Of a stretch of 64,000 nucleotides of DNA, positions 12,026-25,155 are shown one piece after another. A program made the position numbers and the translations under genes. Below the pieces are notes generated by a model that saw only the letters and a program-made list of their open reading frames with translations, did not search any database and was not told the origin of the DNA. The DNA lies in NCBI GenBank assembly GCA_039583875.1, contig CM077165.1, forward strand, positions 73,210,757 to 73,274,756, in the 5' to 3' direction. Numbering within the stretch: the first letter of the stretch is position 1; the number at the start of each line of letters is the position of its first letter. The DNA is from Platanthera guangdongensis. Lineage: Eukaryota > Streptophyta > Magnoliopsida > Asparagales > Orchidaceae.

Positions 12026-12289
12026 ATCTCCCCCTATTTGGAGAAGTCATAACCCTTAGTCAATGATATACACCATACATAACAAATACTCAATATGATG
12101 TATAACAGTATTATATGACAGGGTAAATACTAATCAAAACATGTATAAATAATCATTACAGAATAAAAATGTAACAGATTGAACATCAAACATTGTTTTG
12201 TTATAACTTCCAATAGTTTCATTAATCAAAAGTTTACATAGATTTTAATGCAAAAGATTACAGAGTAGTAAACTTAAGAAAATTCTATT

Positions 12290-15089
12290 CTATGGCTGCT
12301 CTGGCTCCTTGATGACAATGCACTTTCCAGATTGAATCTTGGCTTTAATTGGAGCATCAGTGTCATCAGCAGGCTTTTTTCCCTTAAGATCTTTCTTCTT
12401 CTGTTCTTCAGCCCTTATCTTCTGTCTCTCAAAATAATGATAAGGCTTAGGAAAATACTTGCTAGGCTCCTGTGCATTAGGAGGTAGCTTCCCTAGTTTA
12501 GCCTTTCTTCTGTACTGTACAATGGCCTCTTGCCTAGCTTCATGTTTTCTCCATTCTTGGTTAGAGTACCATTTACCCCTCTCTAGGAAATTATCCTTTG
12601 CAGCCTTCCAAGCAGTCAATATGATATTCCTACAAAGTTGGGCTCCACTGTTCAAAATCTGGCTTTAACTCTGCCTGTTCTCTGAACCTCTTCTTAGATA
12701 ATTGAGCTTCTTGCTCTTTTAATACTGCCTCTAGCACAGGCTGTACTACTTTCTCAATGATCACATTTTGAGCACCTTCTGGAGGACTATACATAGATTG
12801 TATATCTTGATGTATCATGTCAAAATATGCTGGAGGGTAGATCACTTGAGCCACTTCAGCTTGCTCACCTCCAAAATATGCAGGATTTATCCCAGATTCT
12901 GCTACATTATCATCATCACATAAAGGTGGATATCCAAGGGTAGCTCTGATGCTGTTTGAAATCCATTTAGCATGGTCAGAGCCTGCTTTGACTAATACCC
13001 TCTCCCCCTTTATGACTTCTCTTTCTATATGATCCCTAAGATCATCCTTCTGAAATCTAATCTGAGCATTCAAATAGTTAACACCATCTTTATAAAAATG
13101 TTTTAACTTTTGGAGCTGTTCAGTAATAGTCTTTTGAGAATCTTCAATGACAGTTTAAACAACAGTTAAACTTTCTTGTAATTGCTTATCAAATGCTTCT
13201 TTGGCAGTAGCACTTACTGCAGTCTGGGCAGTAGCTATATTTTTCATTTCACTTACAATGGCATTATGAGAGGCAGTCAGATTATCATTCATCCTAATCT
13301 GATTTTTTAGGACATATCCTTGTTTCACTGACATATCATCAACCTGTGTCTTGATCTTCTCTTGATGAGTAGCCAGATATACTACTACATTGCCTCTTTT
13401 ATGAAAAGTGTCAGTCATTTTCTTCTTATTTTGATTAACTTCAAATCTAATAGATTTGATGTCCTGAGCCAGATCAAATTGAAGGGATTTATGTCCTTCA
13501 TCCATATAAGTTTCTAAAGCCTTCCTTTGCTCATCTATCTTGATCTACAAAGCCACCGACAAAGAACTATAATCAGCAGTTGGAGCTTGTTGTGGAACAA
13601 TGGTTTGCAGTGCTTTCTTATAGGTCTGGCTTCTCCTTTTGAAGACCATATGCTTTCTCTTCTTAGCTCTAGCAACCTCTTCATCCTCAGAAGCAGAAGT
13701 AGTGGCAATGTCTACTCTATCTTGTGGAGTAGGTGGCAATTCCTTTTCTGCTCTTGGTAGCTCCTCAGCACTCCTTTGCTCCTCAGTTTCTTTTCTAGCA
13801 GTCTCCTCATGAAACTCTACATGCTCCCCCTCAAGGTTAGCTGACTTCCCCTCAACAGTTGCTTTCTCTCCCTCAAAATCAATCTGTAGTAAATCAGGGA
13901 ACATCTCTTGTAGTGTAAACTCCTGTTGAGGATGGACTGGAGAATCTCTTATCTCAAGAGCATTTCTGCAACTGATGTGTCTTCCATGACAACATCTTGT
14001 TGTTGACTATGTATCTGAGTTTGCTGATTAACATCAAGTAATGATTCAGTCAATACTTCATCCTCAATATTGAAAATAGATTGATTAACTTCATTGATTA
14101 CCTTAAGAATTGTTTGGGTTGCCCTTTCACTATCTAAGTGAGTTGGCTCATCCACATGTTGAGGCTCCCCCTAGAGTGAATCCAGGTGAATGGGGCTAGC
14201 AGATTGTAGCTCCCCTGCCTCTGGGCATCTTCATTTCTTGCTAGTGACTGTCCAGCATTTCCAGCCTTTCCATCATCAGAACTAAAAACTACTTGCTCCT
14301 CTGAGCTACTTGAGGATTCAGGAGCCACAATGTCTTTCTTCTTCTTCTTCTGTTGAGGAACTTCCTTCTCTTGTGTAGGCATTTCCTTGGTTAACACTCT
14401 ATCCCACCTTGAGATAATTCTAACATCCATTCTCCTCATATGGTTTATCTAAGAACCTGCAGCTTGGTTCATCACTTCTGGAATACGTACAGCTAAGTAT
14501 AAACTCATAATCCTACCCAGATTGGCTTCATCAGACTTTCCTTTATCTTGTCAAACATTACTGCTGACCAATCAATTTTCAATTTGAAAGTGATCCTTGT
14601 CATTAAATTGAACATGTGAGCTGATATTCTATCATGCGCACCTGGCTTGCTCAGAATTATCTTTCCAACTACTTTAGATAAAAACTTTCCTTGTATGCTC
14701 ATCCCTTTCCTGTTAAAAACTGATCCAATCTTCATGCTTGAATCAAGTCCACACCATTGTAGTGCATCCCTTATCTTTGATGCAGGTACATCTTCCTCTT
14801 CTTTAGTTTTAGGGAGATGTAGAACTTCTCTTAGACTTTTCTGGGTGACCTTGACTTTTGCCCCATGGACTTTGGACTTAATCTTGAGTCCAGTTTCATC
14901 AAGGGTAGCTGCACAAAAGAATTCGAGGACCTATTTCTTCCAAATCTTGATTGGCTCTGAAACTAGATACTCTAACCCAGTCTCTGCAACTAGGGTTACA
15001 ACACCTTGAATTTCTGGTTCCGCATCGTCAAAGGCATGTCGCACTAACTCATAACCTTCATTGATGTTCTCTTCTAGCTTGGACGCCAT
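12290..15089 (-). pseudogene. A2 ORF3 (third ORF of SIRE-type element), decayed
   Basis: Starts at ATG 15089, with MASKLEENINEGYELVRHAF matching the A1 ORF3 start, and can be followed through several frames to about 12290, where the end matches A1 (NIILTAWKA, QEAIVQYRRKAKLG). It contains a basic stretch followed by serine and acidic residues (KKKKKDIVAPESSSSSEEQ) and glutamine/lysine-rich helical parts. Stops or frame changes occur near 14935, 14450, 14160, 13545, 13155 and 12660. Its function is unknown: it is positioned like the envelope-like ORF of Sireviruses, but I see no signal peptide or membrane segment. Confidence 0.8.
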
Positions 15090-15126
15090 TAGGGTTTGGA
15101 GAAATTTTGAATTTAGAGAAGAGAGA

Positions 15127-15529
15127 TGTCGACACACAAGTTTGGTCTCGAAACTATGGTGAGCATGTCGACAAATAATGGTGAAGACCTATTTATACCT
15201 TTCTAAAATCGAAGGTGAAAAGGCGCGTCAAAATACTTGAAATGTGTCGACACTGTTGAAAAGTGTCGACACTTACTTCTAATGTCTCGACAACTATGTG
15301 TCGACACTTAAACATCTGCGCTCGACGATTAGTCGATACTTCACTCGACGAATTCTGTGTTAATCCTAAGTGTCGACACCACCCTGGATGTGTCGACACC
15401 TACACTAGATGTATCGACACTACTTCTCTGAAGTGGCGACACAGACTTTCTAGATGTGTCAACACCATTTCTCTGAAATGTCGACACCACTTCTATGTGT
15501 CGATACAGACAACTTCATGTGTCGACACC
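15127..15529 (-). promoter_or_regulatory. A2 internal palindrome array plus TATA box before ORF3
   Basis: Between the pol stop (15553) and the ORF3 ATG (15089) the GTGTCGACAC motif of this family's LTR recurs about a dozen times, many copies mutated. On the - strand GGTATAAATAGG (TATA core 15197-15190) lies about 100 bp before the ATG. The same arrangement is found in A1 and, with a different palindrome, in B. An internal promoter for ORF3 is inferred. Confidence 0.7.
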
Positions 15530-15552
15530 ATTTTACTTAGCCAATTTTTAAA

Positions 15553-18500
15553 CTATTCTAAGTTTAACATTTCTAATTCAATTTTAAAATTATTGAATTT
15601 GGTTTCATCTATGGGCTTAGTAAACATATCAGTTATCTGATTATCTATTTTAACATATTCTAGGGAAATGTCCTCTTTTTCTACATGTTCTCTAAGAAAA
15701 TGGTATCTAATTTGTATGTGCTTAGTCCTACTATGTAAGACAGGATTATTTGCAATAGAAATGACACTTGTAGAATCACAAAACAAAGGTGTTCTACTTA
15801 CCTGGATACCATAGTCTTTTAGCTGATGTTGTATCCACAAAAGTTGTGCACAGCAACTTCCTGCTACCATATATTCTGACTCAGCTGTGGAGATAGCCAC
15901 ACTGGTCTGCTTCTTACTGCTCCATGACACCAGCCTTCCTCCTAGAAATTGACAGGTTCCTGTAGTACTCTTTCTATCTTTCTTACAACCTGCAAAATCT
16001 ACATCTGAATATCCTGTTAGTAGAAAATCTCTATTCGTAGGGTACCAAAGTTCTAGATATGGTGTGCCCTTAAGATATCTCAAAATTCTTTTAACTGCAG
16101 TCAGATGAGATTCTTTAGGGCATGCTTGGTACCTAGCACAGACACATGTAACATACATGATATCTGCTCTACTAGCAGTCAAATACAGTAGGGAGCCAAC
16201 TATCCCTCTATACAAAGTTTCATCTACATGTTTCCCTGCATCATCTTTGCTTAGAGACATGCTTGACCCCATAAGAGTTTTCATGGTAGTGGATGATTCC
16301 ATACCATACTTCTTTATCAATTCTAGGGTGAACTTAGACTGGCATATGAACAAGCTATCTTCAGTCTGTCTAACTTCGAGACCCAAGAAGAACTTAAGTT
16401 CCCCCATACTGCTCAGTTCAAATTTTCCTTGTATAAGTTTTGCAAACTTCCTGCAAAGATTACTTTCTGTAGGCCCAAATATTATGTCATCTACATATAT
16501 TTGGACTAAGATAATCTTGCCTTTAGATTCCCTAAGGAATAGAGTTTTGTCTATTTTCCCTCTTGAGAATTTGTTCTCAATGAGGAAACTAGACAGAGTT
16601 TCATACCAAGCCCTTGGGGCTTGTTTCAACCCATACAAAGCCTTCCTAAGTCTATATACATAATCAGGTTTAAGAGAATCAACAAAACATGATGGCTGCT
16701 TTACATAGACTTCTTCCTTCAGATTTCCATTCAGAAAAGCTGACTTTACATCCATTTGATATACCTTAAACCCTTGAAATGTTGCATAAGCAAGGAACAT
16801 CCTGATTGCCTCCAGTCTTGCTACTAGAGCAAATGTTTGATCAAAATCAATACCTTCTTCCTGCCTATATCCCTTTGCAATAAGTCTAGCTTTATTCTTT
16901 ATGATGATTCCATTCTCATCCAATTTGTTCCTGAAGATCCACTTAGTTCCAATAATGTTGTGGTCCTTGGGTTTAGGAACTAGCTCTCAGACCTTGCATC
17001 TTTTGAACTGATTCACCTCCTCTTGCATGACATCAATCCAATGAGAGTCTATAACTGCTTCTTCAAACTTCTTTGGTTCCACTTGGGATAGGAAGATGGA
17101 GTAAAGAACTGTACTCAGATTCCTGCTTCTTGTTTGCACTCCTTGTTTGGGATCTCCAATTATTTGATTGCCTGGATGATCCTTTAAGTATTATCATGGA
17201 TGATCCTTTAAGTGCCTATTTGCTGGAGGTAGTCTGTCTTCAGGTTGTACATCTCCAGCATCTTCAATATGCTGCATCTCTTGGTCTTCTTCAGCATCAG
17301 GAGTATCTTGTACTCCCCCTGGACAGCAGCCACCATCTTTCACTTGCTGACTTGTAGAAGAACCTTCTGTTATGGTAAGTTGTCCATCCTCTCAGTTACA
17401 CCTGTAGAGCTGCAAACACTACTTGGCAATTCACAGTTAATGAGTCTTGTTTCATCAAAAACTACATGTACAGTCTCTTCTACAACTTGAGTAATCAAGT
17501 TGTAGACTCTATAAGCCTTACTATTATTGTTGTACCCAACAAATATCCCCTCTTGGGATTTGACAGCAAACTTGGTTAGATAAGACTTTCCATTGTTAAG
17601 TATATTACACTTGCAACCAAAGATCCTGAAATACGATAAATTTGATTTTCTGCCCTTCATAATCTCATAGGGGGTCTTCTTGTGGCTCTTGGTGATAGTA
17701 GCCCTATTGATCACATGACAAGCAGTATTTACTGCCTCAGGCCAGAAATATTCTGGGAGAGAAGTGTCACTCAATAAGGTTCTACCAACCTCTATCAATG
17801 TTCTATTCTTCCTTTCAGCAATACCATTTTGCTGAGGTGTTCTTGGTGAGGAAAATTCCTGAAAAATCTCAAACTCTTCACACAGTTTTGTCATACTTTC
17901 AGACTGAAATTCATTACCATGGTCACTTCTGATTTTGACCACTGTACTGTCTAACTCATTCTAAATTTGTTAACAAAACTATATAAGATACTTGAGGTTT
18001 CAGATTTTTGTCTTAGGAAGAACACCCAGGAATATCTTGAATAATCATTTACTACCACAAATGTGTAGACCTTCCTACCTAGGCTGTGAACTGGCATATG
18101 ATCAAAAAGATCCATATGCAAGAGGTATAGACACCTCACAGAATCCTTGTTCTCAAGGCTATGAAAGGTGGATTTGGTCTGCTTGCCTTTTTGACAAGCT
18201 GAGCATATCCCACCATTTATACACTTAACTTGAGGATCATTCTTCACTAACTCTTTGCTAAAGAGTTGTCCAATTGTCTTATAGTTAAGATGAGCCACCC
18301 TCTTGTGCCACTTAACACAATGTGACTCTCTCATCAGCTACAAGAAAAATATGAGAAATATTGTTCTCACATACAAAGTCAAGACAATAAACATTCTTCT
18401 TCCTATATCCTGTCAGAATGATCTTTTGATCACTTGACCTTTTGATATGACAACCATTCTTGATAAATGAGATGTCATATCCTAAATCACTCAGCTGACT

Positions 18501-18740
18501 TATGCTAATGAGGTTATGTTTCAAACCCTTTACATAAGCCACTTGAGTAATTATAATTTGGTTACTAGAAATGTTACCAAAGCCTTTGATGATTCCTTTT
18601 TCTGAACCCCCAAAGGTAACTTTAGGGCCATCCTTGATAGGTGTATAGTCCTTCAGCAACCCCCTAGTTCTAGTCATGTGCCTGGAACATCCACTGTCCA
18701 AGTACCATATAGGGGCATGACCACTTGGACTCACCTGCAA
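15553..18740 (-). pseudogene. A2 pol: protease, integrase, RT, RNase H, with frame breaks
   Basis: Follows A1 pol closely: protease [12 protein letters not shown] (about 18710-18670), integrase finger with CSACQKGKQ (about 18190), DDE residues in LHMDLF, RSDHGNEF and [10 protein letters not shown] with YVDDIIFG (about 16500), and RNase H with YSDVDFAG and AESEYM. The RT/RNase H part is open for 456 codons (16923-15553). A stop near 16988 replaces the Trp of a [13 protein letters not shown] block (TGG to TGA). Frame breaks lie near 17945, 17360 and 18320. The protease frame is joined to gag by an in-frame stop, as in A1. Confidence 0.9.
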
Positions 18741-19692
18741 AACAGATTACTTAACCTTAGAACCCAAATAACTCTTGGGTCCTTGGTGCAGGTTAGTCTG
18801 GCTTTTAACAAAACTACCTGTAGCTCTTCTAGCAGGCAGTTTGCTACTCTCCTTGACACTTGAATTGTGTCAAGAATCTAAGGCAAAGTGGCATATCTTG
18901 TCACAACACCAATACTCAAACCTGTTGTACCTTTGTTTAGGTACTACCCTGGCTGAAGTATCTACAGCAGGCTTTATGTTTTGTGCTGGGGCTTTGCCCT
19001 TAGATTTGGACCTAGCAGTCTAGGCATGTTTTTTAAACCCTAATCCAGCTTTACCCTTTTGAGGTACAAACTCATCTATCAAGGGTAAAATAGATTTAGG
19101 TTTAGAAAAACTTGCTACTATCTCTCTCCTTCTGAAGTCTAACCTCCAGATTTCTAATTTGATCATTCTTAAATGTAATAGTACCCATCTGAATAACATT
19201 AATGTTCTTCAGTCTGGCTATCTCATTTAGTTTCTGATCTGACAACTTGTCTGAATCAGCAGCAACCAATTTAAGACTAGCAATCTCATTTGCCTGAGTT
19301 TTGGCCAAGGTTTTGATTTTCTTCAAAGCCTGCAACAAGTCCATATATTCATCAATTAACTGATGAATATCTCTTTCAGATTCAGACCCACCCACATCAC
19401 TTGATGCAGATGTATCTGATTCTGACTCAGTACTATAAATTGAACTAGAAGAACAACTTTGAACCTTACTTGGTCCAGGCTGATCCTGGTTCTTGTCTCC
19501 TTCAGATAAAGCCATCAGTCCCTTGCACTGATGATCTTCATGCTCATTGTTGGGTACATTGGTCAAATGTACCTGATTTGAAGAAGCCTCACCCAACTCA
19601 ATGATATACATTATAATGTATTTGATGTATGTTTGAGTTACTTGTGCAGGTTAGGTATTCACTGGACTGAAGCTAAAACTTTCTAAGTCCAT

Positions 19693-20623
19693 GTGTCGAC
19701 ACCCAAAAGGAAAGTGTCGACACTTGAGAAAGCTTGTGTCGACACCCAGACAAGCAGTGTCGACACTTGGAGTCATTGTGTCGACACCTGAGATGCAGAG
19801 TCGACACCAGACAGAAAGTGTCGACACAAGGAGCTGTGTCGACACTCAGTGAAGAAGAATGCAGAGAAGCAGTGTCGACACTTAGCAGAAGTGTCGACAC
19901 CTAGAAGAGCTGTGTCTACACCAGAAAGTGTCGACACTTGGAGTTGTGTCGACACTCAGCAAAATTCTGCAGAGACTAAGTGCAAGTGTTGACACCTATC
20001 ACAATGTGTCGACACTTAACCAGAAGAGTCAACATATTAAGTATGTGTCGACACTCAGCACAATGTGTCGACACACAACCATAAGAGTCAACACTTGAAG
20101 TATGTGTCGACACTCAACACAATGTGTCGACACACAACCAGAAGAGTCAACACTTGAAGAAAGTGTCGACACCCAGCACAATGTGTCGACACTCAGTTGA
20201 AGACTCAAAGAAAGTGTCGACACAAGGAGCTGTGTCGACACTTAGCAAAGAACAGAAATATATACAAAAATATTCTAAGTAAAAGTGTCGACACTAAGGG
20301 AATGTGTCGACACTCAGCTGAAGAATCTATACTGAAGACTTGTGTCGACACCAAGAAGCAGTGTCGACACTTGACAGTTTCAACACATGAAGATGTGTCG
20401 ACACAAAGGAGATGTGTCGACACTTAGAAGAATTTAACAAGTTACAGAAGATCAAGTACTTGTGTCGACACTCAATTCCAAGTGTCGACACCTGAATAAG
20501 AATCTGTGTCGAGACATACAAGGAGTTGTGTCGACACCTTGTAGACTTGTGTCGACACTTACACAGCATGTGTCGACACTTGGTCTATAAGTGTCGACAC
20601 TTAAGAACAGAAAGTCTCGACAC
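19693..20623. repeat. GTGTCGACAC palindrome array in solo LTR
   Basis: About 930 bp with the palindrome and variants every 15-40 bp, in U3 upstream of the TATA box at 20757. It is one of the longest arrays in the window. Confidence 0.92.
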
Positions 20624-21056
20624 TATCTGACAGTTAGAGAATTTCAAGAATTGACTGGATGACATGACAGCTGCCGTTCCAGCCGGTCTACAGCACTTGT
20701 CAGAGATCTCAGAAGTCAGTTATGAACCGGACCAGCCGGTTACCATGAAGAAAGCCTATAAATAGACACAGACTGTTTACAGAAAATGTTGTTGTTGAAG
20801 GGATTAATCTAAGAGATTTGTTCAAGTGGTTGCTGATCAAGTTATCCAAGTGATACAAATCAAGAAGATCGTGCTGTCCAACGGCAGATCTAAGAAGTTG
20901 GAGAGAGAGAGAGCTCCAATCAAGAATTCAGTCTTTGGAACTAGACTGAGAAGAAGGATTCAGAAGCATCTGGATCTTAAGAAGCAGAGGTCAAGGAACA
21001 ACTGCAGAGGATTCAGACTTATTCAGTTCTACTCAAGAAGCTTTGAAGGAAGCTAA

Positions 21057-21276
21057 GGCTTCATTTGTTTTAGCGGTGGCGGATCGATCCGGCGGGTGGA
21101 AACGGAGAGTTCGAACCGGAGGGGGGAGGTGGCTGCTCCAAACGGAGCTTTTTGGGGTGTTTCTCAAGGCGTGTGGGTGGAAACGGAGCAAACGCCGCCG
21201 GAGGTTCATTTGTTTACCCTCCTTCCGGCGGCGTTTGCCCAAAACGGAGTTGCGAAATGCCCAAACAAATAAAGCC
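21057..21276. mobile_element. PIF/Harbinger-type (Tourist-like) MITE in solo LTR
   Basis: GGCTTCATTTGTTT at the left end and AAACAAATAAAGCC at the right form inverted repeats with one mismatch. TAA at 21054-21056 and 21277-21279 is the 3-bp duplication typical of Harbinger elements. The related LTRs of A1 and A2 lack this segment. GC-rich centre, 220 bp, no coding capacity. Confidence 0.88.
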
Positions 21277-23190
21277 TAAGTCAGTTTGGATCTATCTGAG
21301 TTCTTCCAATAACTCAGCAAGAAACTCTCAACTCCTCTCTTATTTTCTGAGTTGTTGAGTTATTTGTTGTAATACTATTTTAACTTGTAGGATCTTTGGA
21401 TCTGAGTGCATTGTAAGCCTAAATTTATAAAGGCTGAGGGTAGGGCTTGATAGCCTGAGTGTAGGAGTTAAAGAACTCTGAGTGTAGGCCTTGATTGGCT
21501 GAGTGTAGGCCTGGGTGGCTGAGTGTAGGCCTTTGTGGCTGAGTGTAGGCTTTGGAGAAAGCTGAGGTGTAAGGCTTTGGGCCTGAGGTAGGAGCCAATT
21601 TGGGTTCTGAGACAGTGGAGAAGTTAGGCCGAATCTAGTACACTGCTAGATAGGCGAAGGGGGAAAGTGGATGTACCCAAAGATTGGGGAACCACTATAA
21701 ATCACTGTGTTTGTGCTGTGAATGTGCTGTGTATGTTTGATTATTGCTGATTGCTGTAATAGACTACTTAGAAATCTGTGATATAACTGTTTGGCTGCCA
21801 ACAAAGTTAGAAAAGGATTAGGTCACCTATTCACCCCCCCCCCTCTAGGTGTTTAGGTACCATATCTTACACTCATAAATTGAGTTCATTAGCTGCATGA
21901 ACTCATCTTCTTCCTCTTCAGCAAATAATTCAATGTAGGCTTCAGCTTCTGATTCTGTTTCTGAAGATGACTTATCAGTCAGACTCTTGTCTTTCTTATC
22001 AACAAAGGACCTTTCCTTTTTGCCCTTAAACTGAGTCTTCTTTTTGTCAGCTGACTCCTTCCTCTTTTCAGGACAGTCAGCCACTACATGTCTCTGTCTA
22101 TTGCAGCAATAACACACAATCTTTGAGAATGTAACTTTGCTTGGATTGGACCTGCTTCCGTCATTCCTTGATGACTTCCTTTTCTAATAGTAGTCATCTT
22201 TTGACTGAGAAGTGGAAGGCTTAGACCTCCACTGTTTCTTCTTCAGAAACTTTTGAAAATGCCTAGTAAAAGCAACAAAGTCTTCATCACTTTCACTGCT
22301 ATCTGAATTCTTTCTATCTGAATTATCTGTGATAGCCTCAGCAATTAATTGAGGTGGAGATGGAGACTTGCTTCTATACTTCTTAGTGACTTCAGTGTTG
22401 AAGGCCACAGATCTTTCCTTGTGCTCCACTCTAGTAGTCTTCTCTTCCTCCTTTCTAGCCATTAATTGCATCTCATAAGATAACAGTTTTCCAAACAAAG
22501 TTGGAGGAGGAATATCAGCTAGTTTGACCACTTCCCTAATGGCACAAATCTTGGTGTCTCAGTCCTTAGTCAGAGATCTTAAGAACTTGTCATTCAGCTC
22601 ATAGTTGCTGAACTCTCTTCCATAGGACATCAATTCATTAACTATCCTATAGAACTTCTTGTAACATTCTTTAATGCTATCAGACTTTCCTTGTCTGAAG
22701 CTTTCATATTCCTGATTTAACAAGGACTTCCTATCTTGTCTTACTTCTTCTGATCCCTCCATATAAACTATTAATGTGTCCCACATTTCTTTAGAGGTTT
22801 TACAATGAATTAAGTTCTGAAATGTTGCATCATCAATGACACTAACAATTATATTCCGGGCTCTCTTGTCCATAGTGGCTAGAATGATTTCATCTTTAGT
22901 CATTTCAGAGAAATCCTTGGGAGTTTTCTGATTTGCATCCAGAATGGATATCTTCATTGGCATATATGGGTCTTCTTTGACTGTAATGTATATACTTGGG
23001 TCAGAAGCTTCCATAAAGAGTCTAACCCTCTCTTTCCATATGTCAAATATCTCTTTTCTACATATTGGCAATTTCATGGACCCCAGCTCTTTGTGATTCT
23101 CACTAGAACACATTTTCTTGATTCTTGTTTGTTCTGAATCTGCCTACAGGATCTTACTCAGACTGTTAAGTCTCTTTTAGAGAAACCTCC

Positions 23191-23201
23191 CTCTGATACC
23201 A
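23191..23201 (-). other. A2 primer-binding site
   Basis: On the - strand TGGTATCAGAG starts two bases inside the 5' LTR. It is complementary to the 3' end of initiator methionine tRNA, the usual copia primer for minus-strand DNA synthesis. Confidence 0.88.
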
Positions 23202-23203
23202 CT

Positions 23204-25150
23204 TGAAAGAAATAGTTCCTAACCTCCTAGAGGGGGGGGGGGAGGGTGAATAGGTGAACTTTTTCTTTTTACTTTAAAGACAGACAAACTGTTATGAACT
23301 TTAAGCAGCAAATGCAATTTTACAGCTATCACAACACAGCAACCACAAAAACAAACATTCATAGAGTGCACACAGTGTTTATAGTTGTTCCCCAAGGTCT
23401 GGGTACATCCACTTTCCCCCTTCACCTATCTAGTAGTGTACTAGATTCGGCCTAACTTCAGCACTTCTCCTCAGATCCTCAGATCTTACACTCAGAACCC
23501 CAAACAGGTTCCTACAAATCAGAGTGTCCCCACTCCTACAACTCAGGCACAAAGCCCTACCACTCAGTCTTCAACAAGACCTACACTCAGGCTAAACAAC
23601 CCTACCTCAGCCCTCAACAAGGCCTACACTCAGAGAATTGATTCTCCTACACTCAGTCTCAAAAGCCCTACCTCAGCTTTTATAGATTTAGGCTTACAAC
23701 TCAGATTCCTTATGATCCTACACAAATATAATAGAAAAGTTTTTAGATCACCACTCAGTTTTTGAGAGAATGAAGAGGGCAATCTTCTTGATCAGTTCTT
23801 GATAGCACTGATTCCTGAGATCAACTTTGCCTTTGCTTTCTTCAAGGCTTCTTGAGTCTGAACTCAGTAAAGATGATCTTCTTGAAGTAGACCGGCTGAC
23901 AACTTCCTTCTTAGGATGAAGAATTAAATCTGGATCCTACTTTGCAGTCTGGTTCAGAATCTACTTCTTAAGAGATTTGATTAACAAGTCTCTTTCTTGA
24001 CTTCAATTACTGGAGTTCTCTCTCTCCAAGTAAATCTGAAGTTTCTTCAAAATACTGATTTACAGTTTTCTCTATATCTGTATTGATCTTCTTAATCTTC
24101 TGATTAATTCTTTAATAGTGTTCTCTCTTCTGATTGTAATCGATTCCTCCTGTTGAAGGAGAAAGGCCTTTATATAGTCTTCCTCCAAGGTAACCGGCTG
24201 ATCCGGTTTCTAACGAACTTCTGACAGCTCTGACAGTTGCAGTAGACCGGCTGAAATGACAGCTTTCAAGTCATCTAGTCACTTCTTGAAATCACTGTCT
24301 CTGTCTGAAAGTGTCGAGAATGATCTTCATTATGTGTCGACACAAATAGACCAAGTGTCGACACAAGTGAACTAAGTGTCGACACTAGCCTTGATGGTGT
24401 CGACACAACTCCTTGTATTGTTGTAACAGCTTCTCGACACTGCTTCTTCAGAATGTGTCGACACTGATTCTGTGTGTCGACATAAGCCTCCTGTAGAATG
24501 TGTCCTGACACTGAATGAGTGTGTCGACACAAGTACTTCTTCTTTAACACTTAGCTGAATTCTGTTGTGTGTCGACACATCTCCCTTGTGTCGACACATC
24601 TTCTTTTGTTGTTGATACTTGCTGAGTGTCGAAACATCTCCTTTGTGTCGACACATGCCTTCATGTGTTGAAACTTGATGAGTGTCGACACATCTCCTTT
24701 GTGTCGACACAAGTACTTTAACTTTGTTGAAGCTTGCTGATTATCGACACAGCCTCCTGGTGTCGACATATTTGATGTCGACAAAGCTTCTCTGGGTGTC
24801 GACACTGCCTCTAAGTGTTGATACAGATTATATTGACAATTCTTCACAGTGTGTCGACACTGTCTGTATGTGTCGACACTTTTCTTCTGGTGTCGACTCT
24901 GGCTTTCCTGGTGTTGACACAAATACTCCAAGTGTCGACACAGCTTCTCTAGGTGTCGACACAAGCCTTCATAAGTGTCGACACATCACCTCTAGGTGTC
25001 GACACATGAACTTAGAAACTTTTCTGTATTTCCTGCAAATACTTAACCTGCACATTTAAACTCAAAGCACATCAAATACACCTTGATGTATATCATTGAG
25101 TAGGGTGAGGCTTCTTCAAATCTGGTACACATTTTCCAATGTACCCAACA
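23204..25150 (-). repeat. A2 5' LTR
   Basis: 1947 bp, + strand TGAAAGAAATAG to TGTACCCAACA, followed by the target duplicate ATGTG. The GTGTCGACAC array is at 24311-25005 and the TATA box (TATATAAA on -) at 24176-24169. It would drive A2 transcription leftward into gag. Confidence 0.92.
24311..25005. repeat. GTGTCGACAC palindrome array, A2 5' LTR
   Basis: Copy of the array at 11169-11880. The two have drifted apart, with motif copies lost independently on each side, often at the central CG. Confidence 0.9.
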
Positions 25151-25155
25151 ATGTG

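Larger units (their letters stand above)
19548..21871 (+). mobile_element. Solo LTR of the A family inside A2 gag (opposite strand)
   Basis: Starts TGTTGGGTACATTGG and ends ATATCTTACA, flanked on both sides by CTCAT (19543-19547 and 21872-21876), a perfect 5-bp duplication. Oriented +, opposite to its host A2. Contents: GTGTCGACAC array 19693-20623, TATAAATA at 20757-20764, then R/U5 with GAGTGTAGGC repeats and a C-run near the end. Gag of A2 reads on exactly on either side. It contains a 220-bp MITE at 21057. It arose by recombination between the LTRs of a full element, so no internal part remains. Confidence 0.93.
18755..23113 (-). pseudogene. A2 gag, split by a solo LTR
   Basis: The Gag frame starts at ATG 23113 (CSSENHKELGSMKLPICRK) and matches A1 Gag throughout. 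The first stop is at about 22559, where Trp is expected (KDW; TGG to TGA); a second is near 22185. The first zinc knuckle is CYCCNRQRHVVADC (about 22117-22075). The coding sequence stops at 21877 at the solo LTR and resumes at 19542 (HQCKGLMAL), running through the coiled-coil-like part (19500-19110) to a decayed second knuckle region near 18900. Gag would package the element RNA. Confidence 0.88.
10069..25150 (-). mobile_element. SIRE-type copia element A2, complete but decayed
   Basis: Bounded by LTRs 10069-12025 and 23204-25150 and by the 5-bp duplication ATGTG (10064-10068 and 25151-25155). On the - strand it has a primer-binding site, gag, pol, a palindrome array with TATA box, ORF3 and a polypurine tract. 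It belongs with A1: same LTR motif, same gene order and clearly similar proteins. The LTRs differ by about 5% over the stretch compared by eye (10281-10570 against 23423-23710). Gag, pol and ORF3 all carry stops or frameshifts, several of the TGG-to-TGA type. A 2.3-kb solo LTR of the same family sits in gag. Confidence 0.93.
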
